Program-made: the position numbers and the translations under genes
Notes under the pieces: generated by a model
Seen by the model: the letters and a program-made list of their open reading frames with translations, nothing else
What the model was told of the DNA's origin: nothing
Database searches by the model: none
Part shown: one piece after another, positions 10,505 to 23,217 of the stretch
Numbering within the stretch: the first letter of the stretch is position 1
Layout: each line of letters starts with the position of its first letter
Assembly: GCA_963854835.1 (NCBI GenBank)
Contig: OY978525.1
Coordinates: 111,427,417-111,491,416, forward strand
Reading direction: 5' to 3'
Length of the DNA stretch: 64,000 bases
Source: Megamerina dolium
Lineage: Eukaryota; Arthropoda; Insecta; Diptera; Megamerinidae

Positions 10505-11920
10505 CATACGAGTACTGTATATGCAAGGTATATTCATTTCGGTCAGATGTTTGTAACCACTTGAAAGAATCTCCGGAGGTATAAAAAAAGATATATATTC
10601 GTGATCAGCGTCGCTTAAATTTTCGTTTTAACGATGCCCGTCCGTCCGTCCGTCCGTCAGCTGGCTGGTTCGCACGATAACCTGAGCATATATTGAGATG
10701 TTTTGACGAAATTTCCCATAAGTAACCTATGATCCAAAGGTACGGAGAGGATTGATATTGGGCATGATCGGTCAACAACCACGCCCACACCAAGCATTCA
10801 AAGCGACTAACCTCGGAATTTTCAAAATCTTTAACTTGCTATAACTCACTTATTATACCATCTGGGACAACAAGATTTGGCACATATAGTTATATTATAC
10901 TACTATATAACCTTGCTTTGAAATGGGCGAGCCATGCCTACTTTTTATAGTACCTCGCATACAAAGTGCCTGAATTTCATTTAAATTTGATCCGCTATAA
11001 CTTTTTGACACTCAGATTAATATGATAGTCGGATATAAGCTGGCATAAAATCAGCAAGCCACGCCCACTTTTTTATGTGGCTCTCATATAAAGCCGAATT
11101 AAACAACAATGTTTAAGCGCCATAACTTACAAACTACTTAAGTTGTGAATTAGTATTGTAAGTTTAATATTGTAACTGTCATGCCCACTGTTTATAGTAG
11201 CCCCCGTACAGAATGGCTGAATTTCTTTTAAATTGAAATAACTGTAACTTCAGCAATCTTCTGACTAGAATAACCACAATTGACACTTGGACAAAAATGG
11301 TACGCGAAAATAATCTGGCAAAAAATCAGTATGCCATGCCCACTAATAATGGGGCTACTACACAATGTTACGAAAATTTAAAAAAATTTTATCCGCTATA
11401 ACTTACGAACTATTCAACGTAGGACAACTAAATTGTTTGAATGAATATTGCAAAGATAATTAGATTTACAAGAAAAAGGCAAGCCACGCCCACTTTTTAT
11501 ATAGCGCCCATACTAAGCCTCGCAAGTCAAAATCAACCATATTTCAGGTCTAGATAAGTATTGTATTATTTAAATTCAGCAATCCAATATTTTACCATGT
11601 AATCTGACGAAGCAGACTCACCGTAATGTTTATCGAGCTTTTCTTTTGTCTCTTTCGCCGTTTTCCCTTTCAAATAATAGTGTTTAATCACTGCACGAAA
11701 TTCACTTTTTTTTTCCATTTTTCAAGAAACACAAAAGTTGTTTACTTCAAACGACTACAACAAATAAACTAATCGATGAATTTGGGTGACAGATCGCAAT
11801 TTCAAAAAAAAAAGTTTTTGTGTTTGTGCCGGCTTTTTCGTACTTAAGTAGTAGTACTTTATCAATCCGCCCTCGTATAATTTGGTCGGCCCCAGCCGAC
11901 GGTAAGATGATTTTTAATAT
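10505..11920 (-). repeat. 1.3-kb modular repeat with terminal hairpin, interrupted copy
   Basis: Opposite-orientation relative of the repeat at 23889-25166. It has the same (GTCC)n tract (about 10636-10657), the same ordered modules marked by CCACGCCCAC-type motifs near 10785, 10935, 11062, 11188, 11337 and 11485, and the same GTCGGCCCCAGCCGAC hairpin at its right edge (about 11886-11903). About 300 bp of mariner-derived sequence lies between the last module and the hairpin. Confidence 0.85.
11580..11877 (-). mobile_element. DD34D mariner 5'-end fragment
   Basis: The minus strand begins with the end sequence TACGAGGGCGGATTGATAAA, has a leader, then encodes the N-terminus of a mariner transposase (EFRAVIKHYYLKGKTAKETK, then LDKHYGESA). 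It stops near residue 45. The TACGAGGGCGG end is shared with the mariner at 47.7 kb, suggesting related elements. It lies inside the 1.3-kb repeat copy. Confidence 0.75.
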
Positions 11921-11924
11921 AATC

Positions 11925-13310
11925 CATTTTCGAATCTTTGAGACATCTACGTTTTCTCAACATAGTCACAGCATTGCAGAAGACTTGTCATGATCATTAT
12001 GGGAACTATTTGAAAGAAGCGTTTTTATTTTCTACTAAACTGATATCGATTTGACCGCTCCAAGGTTCAAATTCACAAAATTTTCCACAGAAGACCAAGG
12101 TACTGACAACTGAAGTTGGGTGAATAGGATTCTTCCATCATCATTGTGACTCATATCCAATAAGGAACTTATGTGTACATTCTTACTAAAGTGAGCAAAC
12201 CAAAAATGTTAACCATTGTGGAATTAATCACTATCCATTGCTTCATAAGCTCTCAAGGTGCTTCAATTGGTTTGAGTGACCTCACACAATACATAGTGCA
12301 TATTACAATAACTCCAGGAGCTAGAGTATTTCCAGAGTATTACTAATTAGATGACATAGTCTCATTGTTAGGGTGTTAATCACTGTGATATAAGTACTAA
12401 ATTAACTTATGAAGGGCTATTGTTTAATTAGATACACTGACACTACACAATAACAACTATTGCTCGTGTGCATAGAGAAAGGTTATACCAAATTCCCTTT
12501 ACTCTCCATCAGCAACACGTCATGTGTGCAAATTAAAGCCTATATGCCAAACAAATATCAACATAATGAATTGTTAATCAATGTGTACCCAAATACTACA
12601 TATAATATTCAGTCACTCACTGCGGGTAATCCATAGTTGTGACCACAGAAATAACAATTACAATACGAAAGTAAATATGCTTCAAGCAAAACAAGTTGAT
12701 GACAACATAAAAGCTGATTTGTACCGGAACATATGTTGATTAAATATGTTGAGCAATATTTACATGCAATTGTACGCATAGTTATATATTTGAATATATA
12801 TTTATGATGATTGTGATGGTGATATCATATTGCATGCATACCAGTCCATATATCATGCGTATACGTTCAACATAAATGCTTACAAAAGCTCATATAGTAT
12901 ATATTGTACTATGTACATATGTTATGTTATGCCTATGTATGAAAGTATGTGTGTATGTAGTAATTTAATTACACAAATGCATTTCAAATTAAATGACAGC
13001 TCTAACATATAGTATAACATATAAGGACGGATCATATTAGTGCAGCGAAAACAAAAAAAACGTGATAATTATGCCAAGTATATTTACTCAAAAAATTTGA
13101 TTCACCCTAATGTATGTATACACATACGTATTGATTAATCGTATAACTTCGATTGAAAGGTGCACTGATATGTAAAAATTGAATGATTGAACAATTGGGT
13201 CAATTTTTTTGCGGCTTCTATGGTAGTTAGTTAGTTAGTTAGTTGTATATAAATATGAATTATAAATATGATTGGGATTTACCTATACAAACATGCATAC
13301 TACATATATG
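11925..13310. other. AT-rich DNA without recognisable genes
   Basis: Nothing supported. Short open frames here have many TAT/CAT codons and look like chance. TTAG repeats occur at about 13227-13243. Confidence 0.45.
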
Positions 13311-13319
13311 CACTTATAT

Positions 13320-14100
13320 TATTATTATTATTAGAGACCAAGAGGCATTGCGACCAAATAAGATCTATTGTGCATGGCTTAGGCTTGGCATGTTTAAGGC
13401 TTTTTATGAATTTAAGCACTATCTTAGGTTTATTATTCCATAATTTGTATGGAAGCATGACAATAGCATATGTCTGTTAAGTGAATATGCGCTGAAGCTT
13501 CAGTGTCCATTTCATGAAATCTACAGACATCACTAGCCGAGAAATCTATCTTGAATAGGTGATACCTCAGGCTACAATGACCTGTGAAGTAGCGAGATAG
13601 AGTTCATACGTCTGTTCGGCTTAATGAAAGTAGCTTGTACGATATTCCCTTAGCTGGGATGAGAAATTGCTTTGTTTGCCAGTGATTGGCAAAATTTTTT
13701 TTTTTTTCTGCCCATTGTACGACAGCTTCGTTTTTAGGTAAGTTTTTGTAAGTTCAGCTCAGCGCCAACGAGGCGCATATCTGCTCCACGTTTTGCTAGG
13801 TAATCTGCTATTGTATTACCCACACGTCCTTCGTGTCCAGGAACCCATCCCAATATGACAATATTAGAGTGGTGTTATATATTCAGAAGGTTTTGGTGCC
13901 GCTTGACTGTCTGACAGTATATAAATGTGTGCTCCTGTCATTTTTCTACGAAGACATTCCCTTACACAAATTTCAATGGCATCTATTTCCGCTTGAAAGA
14001 TTGTTGCGTAGATAACCATTGGAGTAGATTTTTTGAGTGTCGGGGCATTAACGCCCGCCCCCGTTCTACCTGTTCTGGTATTATCATATCAGATCAAATC
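13320..14100 (-). pseudogene. RNase H region of an I/LOA-type LINE
   Basis: The minus strand encodes, with frame changes, an RNase H domain. ILSDSQAA-type sequence occurs near 13920, and GWVPGHEGRVGNTIADYLAK near 13790-13850, the conserved C-terminal block of non-LTR RNase H. A degraded C-terminal region continues to about 13320. The RT part of what is probably the same element lies at 14530-15000, beyond a tandem array. Confidence 0.75.
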
Positions 14101-14150
14101 AGGTCTGGTATTATAATACCTAAGCTGATCTGCTAATACCTAAGCTAATC

Positions 14151-14523
14151 TGATACTACAAGATCTAAGATACAAAATACCCTAGATATACACCCACAAC
14201 ACAGTAAAACATCAAAGACACACACCAATTACGTGATTAATCCTATGATCTGCTGTGCGAGAAACACCAAATGCTGATACTACCAGACTTAACTTATAAA
14301 ATACCCTAGACACACACCCACAACACAATAAAACACCAAAGACACACACCGACGACGTCATTGATCTTCTGATCCGCTGTGCCAGAAACCCCCAATGCTG
14401 ATACTACCAGTCTTAATATATAAAATATCCTAGACACACACCCTCAACACAATAAAACACCAGAGACACACACCGATGAAGTAATTGCTCCTCTGATCCG
14501 CTGTGCCAGAAACCCCCAATGCT
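14151..14523. repeat. Tandem array, three 124-bp units
   Basis: Three consecutive units start at 14151, 14275 and 14399, each beginning TGATACTAC and containing AAATA-CCTAGA, a CACACACC run and a GATC-GCTGTGC-AGAAAC block. Units 2 and 3 are closer to each other than to unit 1. Short degenerate copies of AATACCTAAGCTGATCTG precede the array (14110-14150). Confidence 0.9.
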
Positions 14524-14529
14524 AACTAC

Positions 14530-15000
14530 TAGAATATTAGTTTCGAGGATAGTGCATCAATTCTATTTTATAAGGGGACTATACAGAAAGCTTTTTAAGA
14601 TCTTTAAATGTCCCTTAATATCTCCGCTTTTGAGTTCGGAGATTCCCAGTAATCGTAAGGCATGTTTTCTGCTCGATTAAAATAGCAAATGATGGGATTT
14701 TAAGAAGCAACCCTAAAGCATCAATTGACGCTGCAGTTTATTTAATTCAGTTGCTATTTTCCTTTGTTTGACTTTAGGCCACCATAAGAGAGATGGATAG
14801 GGGACTATGGGTCTGACAACAAAGGTGCGCTAGTTGCTATCGCGATGGCTTTTCAAGAAGTGGGTTCCAAGTTAAGGTTTTATCAAGAACTACGCCTAGA
14901 TAGTTCTCTTTGTTGGGGAAAACCGAAGTGTGGTATCGCCTAGGATAGGACATGTAAGGTTAATGTAATGCAGTTTTTTAATGGGTTAATAGAAAGCCCT
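14530..15000 (-). pseudogene. LINE RT thumb region, degraded
   Basis: On the minus strand a block reads VVRPIV..Y..LLWWPKVKQR near 14770-14820, the region after the RT catalytic core in I/LOA/Jockey-type elements. Upstream, FSPTKRTI-like and LTCPILGDTTLRFSP-like segments occur. Several stops are present. It is collinear with the RNase H relic at 13320-14100, so both probably come from one insertion. Confidence 0.65.
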
Positions 15001-16640
15001 TTTTTCATTTCACCAATTGTTGATTAACAAACTTACACTTACATATGTATATAATAATGTGTTCATATAGTGTAGTGGATTATGGAAAATTACCATTATG
15101 AATCTCTTAATCCATGAGGTAAACTTAATCACAGTAGATGAGTAGATATATGCTAAAACTAATGTCTAATAATCTATTTTGCCACCTATAATCTTTGATG
15201 AGCAAAAATTCACATCTCTAGAAACTCATATCTGTTCTCCCTAATCAACATTCTTCTTTAGAGCATCAGAATGAATGTTACACATGCAATTATTTCGTCA
15301 TTTCAACGAAACGAATCGAATATACCCATTTAAGCATGATTATTATAATGAGGTTGATGATGATGTTTTCTTGATTGAAATTTATTTGCACTTCAACATT
15401 TTGAAAATTACCAACTCTTTTCTTTTTTTTTTTGAATTTATCCATGAGTTTACTCATATTGCTTTCATGTATTGTTACCAAGTGTCTTTTGTGTCATTAA
15501 CTACGATATAAACCAGCATATGTATATGAGACCATAGTCTCATTTGGATATCTTCAATATGTGTCCATATGTCGCATATAATATAGCCACATACATAGAA
15601 CCATTTGTATATTTATGTAGATATATTCATAGGTGGGTGCAAATTGCAAATAGTCATCAGTTCAATTAGTCCGACAATGTAAGAGAAACATTATAGAGGT
15701 GGACTGTTCTGTGCTCAAATTAGATATTGTAAAATTCCACAACTCATTTGATCTTAATAAAAATTAATGTAATCGAATTAGAGTTTTCTTATTTTGCGAA
15801 TGAAGATTTAAATCTAAAGCGGTGCGAAACAAGGTGGCATACACGATTTTGAACTGCTTCAATTTTTTTTTTTTTTATCAAAATGATCATCAAAAATTTA
15901 TAAAAGATCTTAATCTCCATTAAATACTTTGTCTCAACGTTTCGCTTCACTATACATACTCCCCATCTTCAACTCTTAGGTGGACTCCGCTATAAAATTG
16001 ACATTTTTATATAATTCGCTACCTGGGTGTCACTATAAAATCTAAAATATATCATTAATTTTTGCTCTCCAACAATTTTATTGAACATAATTACTCCACA
16101 TATCCACCCCAGAGAGTGATGGAAGCATTACCTGATGAAAGCATTACTCACCTCACATATCATGAAAAAGTTTAGCATTTATATGAATAATTCATAGTGT
16201 AATTTATTTAAATTTCGATATTTCCGAAGTTATTATCTTATTGATTTAATTTTATCAAGCATTTCTTCAAAAGAGTTTATTTGATCATTTATCCTTCACA
16301 TCCATTTGGGTGGTAAAATCAATGTCAAATGACCACCTCAAACGAATCTATTGAATTGTTGTAGTCTAGTAAAACTAGTGAAACATAATTGAGTGTAAAG
16401 AATGAGCAATTCATTAAAACAAAGATTGTTTAACCGCTTGTCAAGACTTATGTTCAATTATTTCTAAACTGAACGAGAATTATGGCCTATGAATTATTTT
16501 ATTATTTCATTAGACGCATGAAGATCGAGTATGATGGTTAAAATGATGATTCTTTGAGTAAATACTTTATTAAGATTCAAAAGTAGCCGCTAATATTTAA
16601 AAAAAAGTATGAATATCAATATCATAAAAAAAGAAACGAT
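15001..16640. other. AT-rich intergenic DNA
   Basis: No gene or named repeat recognised. A 78-codon open frame at 15275-15511 and its antisense partner lie in low-complexity sequence and have no recognisable features. Confidence 0.45.
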
Positions 16641-16647
16641 AAAAAAA

Positions 16648-16889
16648 ATAAACATGTAGCACTTATAGGCCCCAAAGCGCCCCTTGGTCGAGCTCCTTTT
16701 CGAGTACTGTTGTGCTTTTTAAATTTTGGAGAATATAAGAAGGGACCTACTCATATTAGCAGGTTTCGAATGGCAGTGCGATTGTGTCATGACTTTTTCT
16801 GAGCTTTGTTAGCTCTTTTAGAATCGTATTTTACAGAAAATTGTTACTGCGAAAGAAACATCTTTTCGATATTAAAGTTGTGCTTAACA
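16648..16889 (-). repeat. SINE, tail variant A, head missing
   Basis: Minus-strand copy, older than the others by its mismatches. The AT-rich tail is at 16648-16660 and the body runs to about 16889, where it abuts LINE sequence with no tRNA-like head between them. Confidence 0.75.
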
Positions 16890-17970
16890 GGATTCATCGA
16901 ATAGCCGGTTTGAGCGTAACGGGAGCGATGAGAACTAACCCCAGCTTTAGGAATAATCACAAGTCTTAATCCTCTACACCTTGTGGTCAAAAGGAAAGCA
17001 GCCAGTGCAACCACAAGGCTTCTGAACTCTATTCACCTAAAAGAAGGCAACCTAAAAGACCATATTAAGATTCTAGACGTAGTCTGGAATTCACCGGGCC
17101 TCACAATCTTTGACAAGATGGATAAAAAACTTATATTCTCCAAACTCTTTGAAGTGATCATTCACGATCGATCAGCGTGGAAAAACAACGAAATATTTCT
17201 AAAACAGGGCTCACAACTTTGGTACACTGATGGGTCCAAAATGAAAGATGGTAGTGTTGTGGCAGGAATTGTAGGGCCAAATTTCCGGAAGGCAATTGCA
17301 ATGGGAAAAATAGCTTCCATTTTTCAGGCGGAGGTCCACACCTTAGAGCTATCTGTCAGAGAATGTCTACGTAAGGGCACTCGAGAAGCCATTATATGCA
17401 TTCTTTCAGACAGTCAGGTAGCTCTAAAATCACTAATGAATTTCTCGTTCCAATCTAAGTTGGTCTGGGAATGCTTGGAACTACTTAATACCTTAGCAAA
17501 GAGGAACTCCGTGACTCTAATATGGGTATCGAGACACGAGGGGCATGCAGGCAATGAAATGGCAGATTCACTTGCCAAAAAGGGCGCAGACACTCTTATG
17601 TGAATAGGAAAAAAGGTAGTCTAACCAATTATTGGAGAGCCCAAACAGGCATGCAGCAGTCGAAAAGATTCATTGAACCTGAACACATTGAACATCAGCA
17701 GAAAAGACATCAAACTCTACACTGAACTATTAACAGGTCATTGTAAACTTGATTATCATATGATAAAAATGGGTGTGGTTAACAAAGATGTCTGTCGACT
17801 CTCTCTTGAAGAGCAGGAAATAGCAGAATACGTTCGTTGCAATTGCCCACCTGTGGCCAGACGCAGACTAAACGACCTAGGTAACGGATTCATAGTCCCT
17901 AGGGATCTAGTTAAAATCAATCATACAACAGTGACAAGATTTATAAATAATCTTGAGATCTGCTAGTTAG
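16888..17970 (+). pseudogene. I/LOA-type LINE: RT end, RNase H, zinc-finger tail
   Basis: The plus strand first gives RIAGLSVTGAMRTNPS, the end of the RT region. The open frame 16983-17603 then contains a full RNase H domain with its acidic residues in place: YTDGS, FQAEV, LSDSQ and NEMADSLAKKGA. A frame break near 17603 separates it from 17673-17966, which ends in a CRLSLEE...C-C region, the degenerate C-terminal zinc finger. The RNase H stretch is one of the better-preserved LINE pieces here, but the element lacks its 5' half. Confidence 0.85.
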
Positions 17971-18039
17971 GGAATAAGGCTGCATAAAAGATCTTCAGGT
18001 AGCGGTACTTCATAGCCTTAATAATAATAATAAAATAAA

Positions 18040-18100
18040 GTTGTGCTGCAGTCGGCAATTGAACTCCCGATTTACAAATCATAAAGCCACTAAGCTCAGA
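18040..18100 (-). repeat. SINE head fragment, diverged
   Basis: The minus strand resembles the tRNA-like head (CTGAGCTTAGTGGCTTTATG, then a B-box-like AGTTCAATTGCC). The body is missing. Weak, but in the right order and spacing. Confidence 0.4.
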
Positions 18101-18330
18101 TGAGAGAATGCTCGAAGTTGGAGAGTTTGCGTTGGTGGCGAGTATCGAATACGGTACAACCATGAGCTGTATGAGCTGTACGCCGACACCGACATAGTAA
18201 AGAGCATTAAAATCTAGTGGATCGGCATTAAAATCGAGCGAATGGAAGGACACGCTCCGGCTAAAAAGGTTTTATATTCGAAACCCGCTGGTGGACGACG
18301 CAGAAGAGGAAGACCTAACCTGCGGTGAAC
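18100..18330 (+). mobile_element. RTE-like LINE C-terminal fragment
   Basis: Contains the segment SDERMLEV followed by a frame-shifted VGGEYRIRYNHELYELYAD homologue and a GR(R)RGRP-like tail. It matches the ends of the RTE-like pieces at 6.4 and 20.2 kb. Confidence 0.65.
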
Positions 18331-19075
18331 AGATAGGTAGGTAAGTAGGTAGGTAGATAGAATGGCTGCTATCCTGGACGCTCAAGTAGCAAACAAAATG
18401 CCATTTTGAACCATAAATCTCGCCTACAGACCTACTGAGCGTTAAAGGATATGTTACAACCAGCCGGAATTGTTTTTTAAATTGAAGGATATGGGAGATC
18501 TTGTCTTGGGTTATCAAAGAAAGGGCTACCTAAGGATGTTAATAGGTTTCTGGCTAAGAGATTAGAGATTTTGATTGAGCCTGAGCATAAATCGAGTTTC
18601 GCAGCTACGGCACCAAAATAAGAAACCATTAGTATATTTCATCTCACAAAAATCGATTTTATATTATATAAATATCGCTGGAAAAAAATAGCAATATTTT
18701 TTTAATGTCATTATATCGTACCTACGATAAAAGTATGTACTTATATGTACTCATAAGTGAGTTTGTATATACTCACGAGTACTACATTTAATGTATATAA
18801 TCTACATAAATATTTTCTAGTGTTAAATGGCCAATTATGGTTGCACATTTTAACACTTGATTTACACATTTATTCATACAAAAATACTTGACAAATGCTT
18901 TAAGCATTTTTGATTAACACCATTACTCACCCATATTGTTCAAACATATATTATTGCAGTATATGAATATGTACATATTACTGCAATTATTGGAGGTTGT
19001 GGCGTTTTATTAAAAACTAATTTATACAAATTTACTGCCGGCAACTGTATATACTCGTATTTTCAACAAAATTGG

Positions 19076-19106
<31 letters not shown>

Positions 19107-20140
19107 CACCAACAACAAGAACAAATTTATTATATCGCTACATTAAAAATCACACACACACACACACACACACACACATTTAGGCACATATGTTCATATT
19201 AAATGTGTTATTTTAGCCAATTTTTAATGACACAACGATGCATGTGGCTGCATAATTTTACTGAACAACACGATTAGTGTCCAATTCGCCTATGAACATT
19301 TATGTAGGTATTTGAAAGAACCAAAAATCCATGCACGTATGTATCTCTATCTACTCGTGTATCTGCATATGTAACAACATGTATTAGTCGTATGTATCTT
19401 TTATACTTGCATTGACTTATAATATATATGTATCGTATAAGCGACAATCAGCAATGAAACGCCACCAACATCATATTGCCATCGTGTACACATAAAATAT
19501 ATGTTTGAGCATTTATATGTAGATACGTGTAGCATGTAGCATGTAGTAGTCATAATCAAGATTTTTTGAATTATTTCAAATACATGCAATAACACAACAA
19601 CAACAACAACAACAGCAACAATATATTTCTGTTTGGAGTCATAATAAAAGGTGGTGCTGCTCATGTTGCTACTGTGTTCTTGTTGTTGCTGCTGTTGCTT
19701 TTTATGATAATCGTCATTGTTGTTGTTGTTGCAACAATTACTTATGCTGCTGATGCTAATACATACATTCATACATTGTTGTTGCTGCTGCTATGTATTA
19801 TTGGGCGCCATTACTACGTTTTCCGAACAGCGGGTGTTTGCAGACTTAAATAATAGCGGAGATCTCTGTTTACTGGTGGTTGTTCGGATCAAATGAATAC
19901 TATGTATATGAAATTCTTAATATATGGAATATTTCTCATATGTATCTATGTATATACTTGTAATTCTGTCATAAATTATATTTAAGTAGCTGCAGCCAAC
20001 ATCGGTAGTTCGAGTTCAAAATGGAAAAACAAACGAATCGTTGTAATTTGACTGCTATTTCAAATCAAATGCATTATTAATTTCAATTTCCTCTCTAACC
20101 TCATGCTGCATGATTCACATGATGTGTGTACAGTCGTTTG
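18331..20140. other. AT-rich DNA with dense microsatellites
   Basis: Contains poly-A (about 19079-19106), (CA)n (about 19150-19178) and CAA/CAG tracts (19594-19620 and 19680-19795). Open frames over these tracts are artefacts of triplet repeats. Nothing else recognised. Confidence 0.6.
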
Positions 20141-20149
20141 TTTGCAAAT

Positions 20150-21720
20150 TATATTAATTTGGCGCTCCTATACAATCCTATAGCATACCCAGAAGAAACA
20201 AAATCATCAACAATGCCTTTGCAAATATCATAATTATCTCTGTTCTTCTTAGAAACTCCAAGCGCCGTCAGGTTCTCCAGTACTTGGTCTTTCCACCGGA
20301 GGTTAGGTCTTCCTTTTCTGCGTCGTCCTCCAGCGAGTGCCGAATATAACACCTTCTTAGCTGTAGCGTGTTCTTCCATTCGCTCGACATGACCTAACCC
20401 AGAGCAGCCGCTGGATTTTGATGCGCTTTACTATGTCAATATCGGCATACAGCTCGTACAGCTCATGGTTGTACCTTATTCGGTATTCGCCACCAACGCA
20501 AATAGATCGTGCGTAGGACTTTGCTCTCAGAAACTCCAAGCATTCGCTCATCCGTGGTGGAAATTGGCCAGGCTTCAGAGCCATATGTAAGGACAGGCAT
20601 GATGAGAGACTTATAGAGTGTAGTGTTCGTTCTTCGAGAGAGGCTCGACTACTCAATTGACTTCATTACAGTTGTTGATACTGGTTCCAAGATAGACGAA
20701 GTCCTTCACCATCTCGAAAGTGTAATTGTCAACAGTGACGTGTTGTCCAAGACGGCGGGACTCTTTGTTTGTAGACACTAGGTACTATGTCTTGCCCTCG
20801 TGTACCGTAAGACCCATTCGATGTGACTCTCGTTCCAATTCAATTCAATATCGTCGGTATACGGCAGCAGCATGTCACTTTTGTTGAAGATAGTGCCATT
20901 ATTTTCTTCATAATAAGATTGAAGAAGTCACACGATAACGAATCATCTTGTCTGAAACCTCGTTCGGTATTAAACGGAGGAGAGAGATCCTTTCCAATAG
21001 TTGTGTAGAGGTAATCCCTTATCGGAATGTCGAAAGCGGCTTTATAATCGACGAATAGGTGATGTGTGTCGATCTGTCGCATCTTGGGTCTTTTCCAAAT
21101 TTGATCGATGGTGGATTTATTCGGTCTGAAGCCACACTGATAAGGTCCAGTCAGGTTACTGAGCATAGGCTTCAATCTTTCACACAATACGTTTTATAAA
21201 ACCTTGTATGCGATGCTCAGGAGACTTACGCCATGGTAGTTGACGCAAATTGTGGTGTCCGTTCTTATGTATGGGACAGAGAACACTGAGACTCCAATCA
21301 TTGGGAATGCTTTCTTCCGATCATATTCTGTTTATGAACTGGTGCATGCAAGTGAGCAGCTCATCGCCGAAGTTCTTAAACAACTCGGCAGGCAGGTCAT
21401 CTGCTCCTTCTGCTTTGTTGTTCTTCAGCCTCACTATGGCTGATTTAACTTTGTCATGGTCGTGTGGTGAAACGTCAACACCATCATCCGTAATTGAGGT
21501 GTTCGAGCAATCTCCTCCACTGGTGGAATTGTTCGTAGCATCGCTATTCAGTAACTTGGATAAGTGTTCCCTCCATAGACTCAGTACGCTCTGGACATCC
21601 GTCACCAGATTCCCATTTCCGTCACGACAGGAAGAGGCTCCGGGATTTAAACCGCCACTCAGGCGCTGATCTTCTCGAAGAATTTTCGAGTCTTCTCCTG
21701 CGATACACTAGCTGACAGCT
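20150..21720 (-). pseudogene. RTE-like non-LTR retrotransposon, RT region, internally deleted
   Basis: Minus-strand translation follows an RTE-type polyprotein in order. It starts with the linker before RT (DVQSVLSLWREHLSKLLN) and KSAIVRLKNNKAEGADDLPA at 21321-21605. GPYQCGFRPNKSTIDQI, THHLFVDYKAAFD and RGFRQDDSLSCDFFN lie at 20840-21187. A YADD-equivalent (PYTDDIE), the thumb, SLIMPVLTYGSEAW, and the C-terminal KVLYSALAGGRRRKGRPNLR end at 20150-20379. The RGFRQG motif has D for G, several frames shift, and sequence is missing between DIPIRDYLYTTIG and KDLS. No endonuclease is visible 5' of 21720. Confidence 0.85.
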
Positions 21721-22099
21721 TTTTTCCTTTTGGGTATATTTATACATACAGAATACATGTCTTGACAAACATGAATTTGCATTTACTATATATGAAACCT
21801 ATCGCACATTTATGTCTTTGCGTTCATATAGACACACATATATCATACCACATATACTGTTTATTACTATTTATATATTTTTCTAATTTAGTGAGACTTA
21901 TTATTATCGTTGAAATAAAATGCTTCACAGAAAAAGGTTAAATAGAATTGGCAGCCTAATAAAATACAACCCAATGGGTGGTGTCATAGTGACGCTTTAA
22001 TGGTGACGCTTTAATAACATATACATGTTAACCCATGGTATAAATTCCCACAATATAAACAATTGATAATAATATTATTAAACCAACCAAGGCTGAGAG

Positions 22100-22860
22100 G
22101 TTTAAACCTATAGAACATCCAGAAAGAAGACCATATGGACAATGTTCCGTTTACCACAGCACTAGAGACAGACTACATAATGTTAAACAGCTAAAGATAG
22201 GTGAAAAGGCACTATAATCTATAGCAGCAGACGACTCTAAGCAATTGCTTAGAGTCTGAAAGCAACACCTTCAATTTTTTCTCTAGATAGCACGAAGATT
22301 GTCAAAATATGAATAAACACATGCACCCAGGTCTCCATAAGATTGTAGTCTTTTGTGTAGAAGACTGAAGAAATTATTGGGGAAGTTAATTGATAAAAAC
22401 ATAATCCATACAATAGAATACAAGACAATGGTGTGCCAAATCACTGCAGACAGCATCCAATGTAAACAAAATTTCTCAGACGATTGCAGAAAATACAAGA
22501 AGTCAAGTGTAAAGAAAACCCTGAAGCATCTGAACTCTTTACCTGTCCAGCATGCTTTGAGTTCAACGATCAATAATTCGTTTTGAGAATCGAAATTTTT
22601 ATAATATCTTTTCTTCATAATTTTGGGCTAGCCATACCTGTATTTTTAGAGATCTATGAGATTTCATCTGTAGTTCACTTCACCCAGGTTCTGGTCGGAT
22701 GGTTACAGAAAGCGCAAGAAGCCGAATTTAGGGGAAACCCTGGAGCATCTACTCTGTACCTGTCCAGCCACCTATAGAGCTCGCCTAAACTATTAAGCAG
22801 TTTAGCGGAATGGGATCTTTGGATCTACAAGGCAATTTCTGGGTATAGCCCTTTTTGATA
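22100..22860 (+). pseudogene. LINE C-terminal and 3' remnants
   Basis: Two pieces carry degenerate C-terminal zinc-finger regions. One lies around 22353-22586 (...CRKYKKSSVKKTLKHL..C) and another around 22680-22860 (ETLEHLLC-type sequence after frame correction, then RLKLLSSLAEWDLWIY). Both resemble the last segment of RNase H-bearing LINEs. A perfect 24-bp palindrome lies at 22233-22256. Confidence 0.5.
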
Positions 22861-22875
22861 TCAGTAGGGATATAT

Positions 22876-23217
22876 GGGTGCCGTAGGTCAGTGGGCCTTC
22901 TGATCTGTAGATGATGGGTTCAAATCCCTGCTGGAGCATAACTTAAATATAGAAACGTTTTTTCTTTCGAACGGTATTCACCAGTCGGAAAGCAATTGGC
23001 AATTCTTCCGGCAATATTAATTTGCCATGAAAATTTTTCTAAAACAACTTTGTGACAATGATCAGAAAAGGTGATAACACCAGAGTTCTCCCATTTAGAA
23101 TCGGCTAATATAAGTAGGTCCCTTCTAAAACTGTCTGAAATTTAGCGCACACCATAGTACCAGAAAAGAAGCTCATCCAAAGAGTATTTTGGGGCTTGTA
23201 AGTGCCACATAAAAAAA
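22876..23217 (+). repeat. SINE, tail variant A
   Basis: Plus-strand copy starting TGGGTGCCGTAGGTCAGTGG; about 12 bp between A and B boxes are lost. The body and the GGGGCTTGTAAGTGCCACAT tail are present. It lies just 5' of LINE sequence beginning at about 23235. Confidence 0.85.

Noticed and set aside
19401..19772. 123-codon poly-Q/poly-V frame on the minus strand
   Set aside because: Produced by CAA/CAG tracts in AT-rich intergenic DNA.
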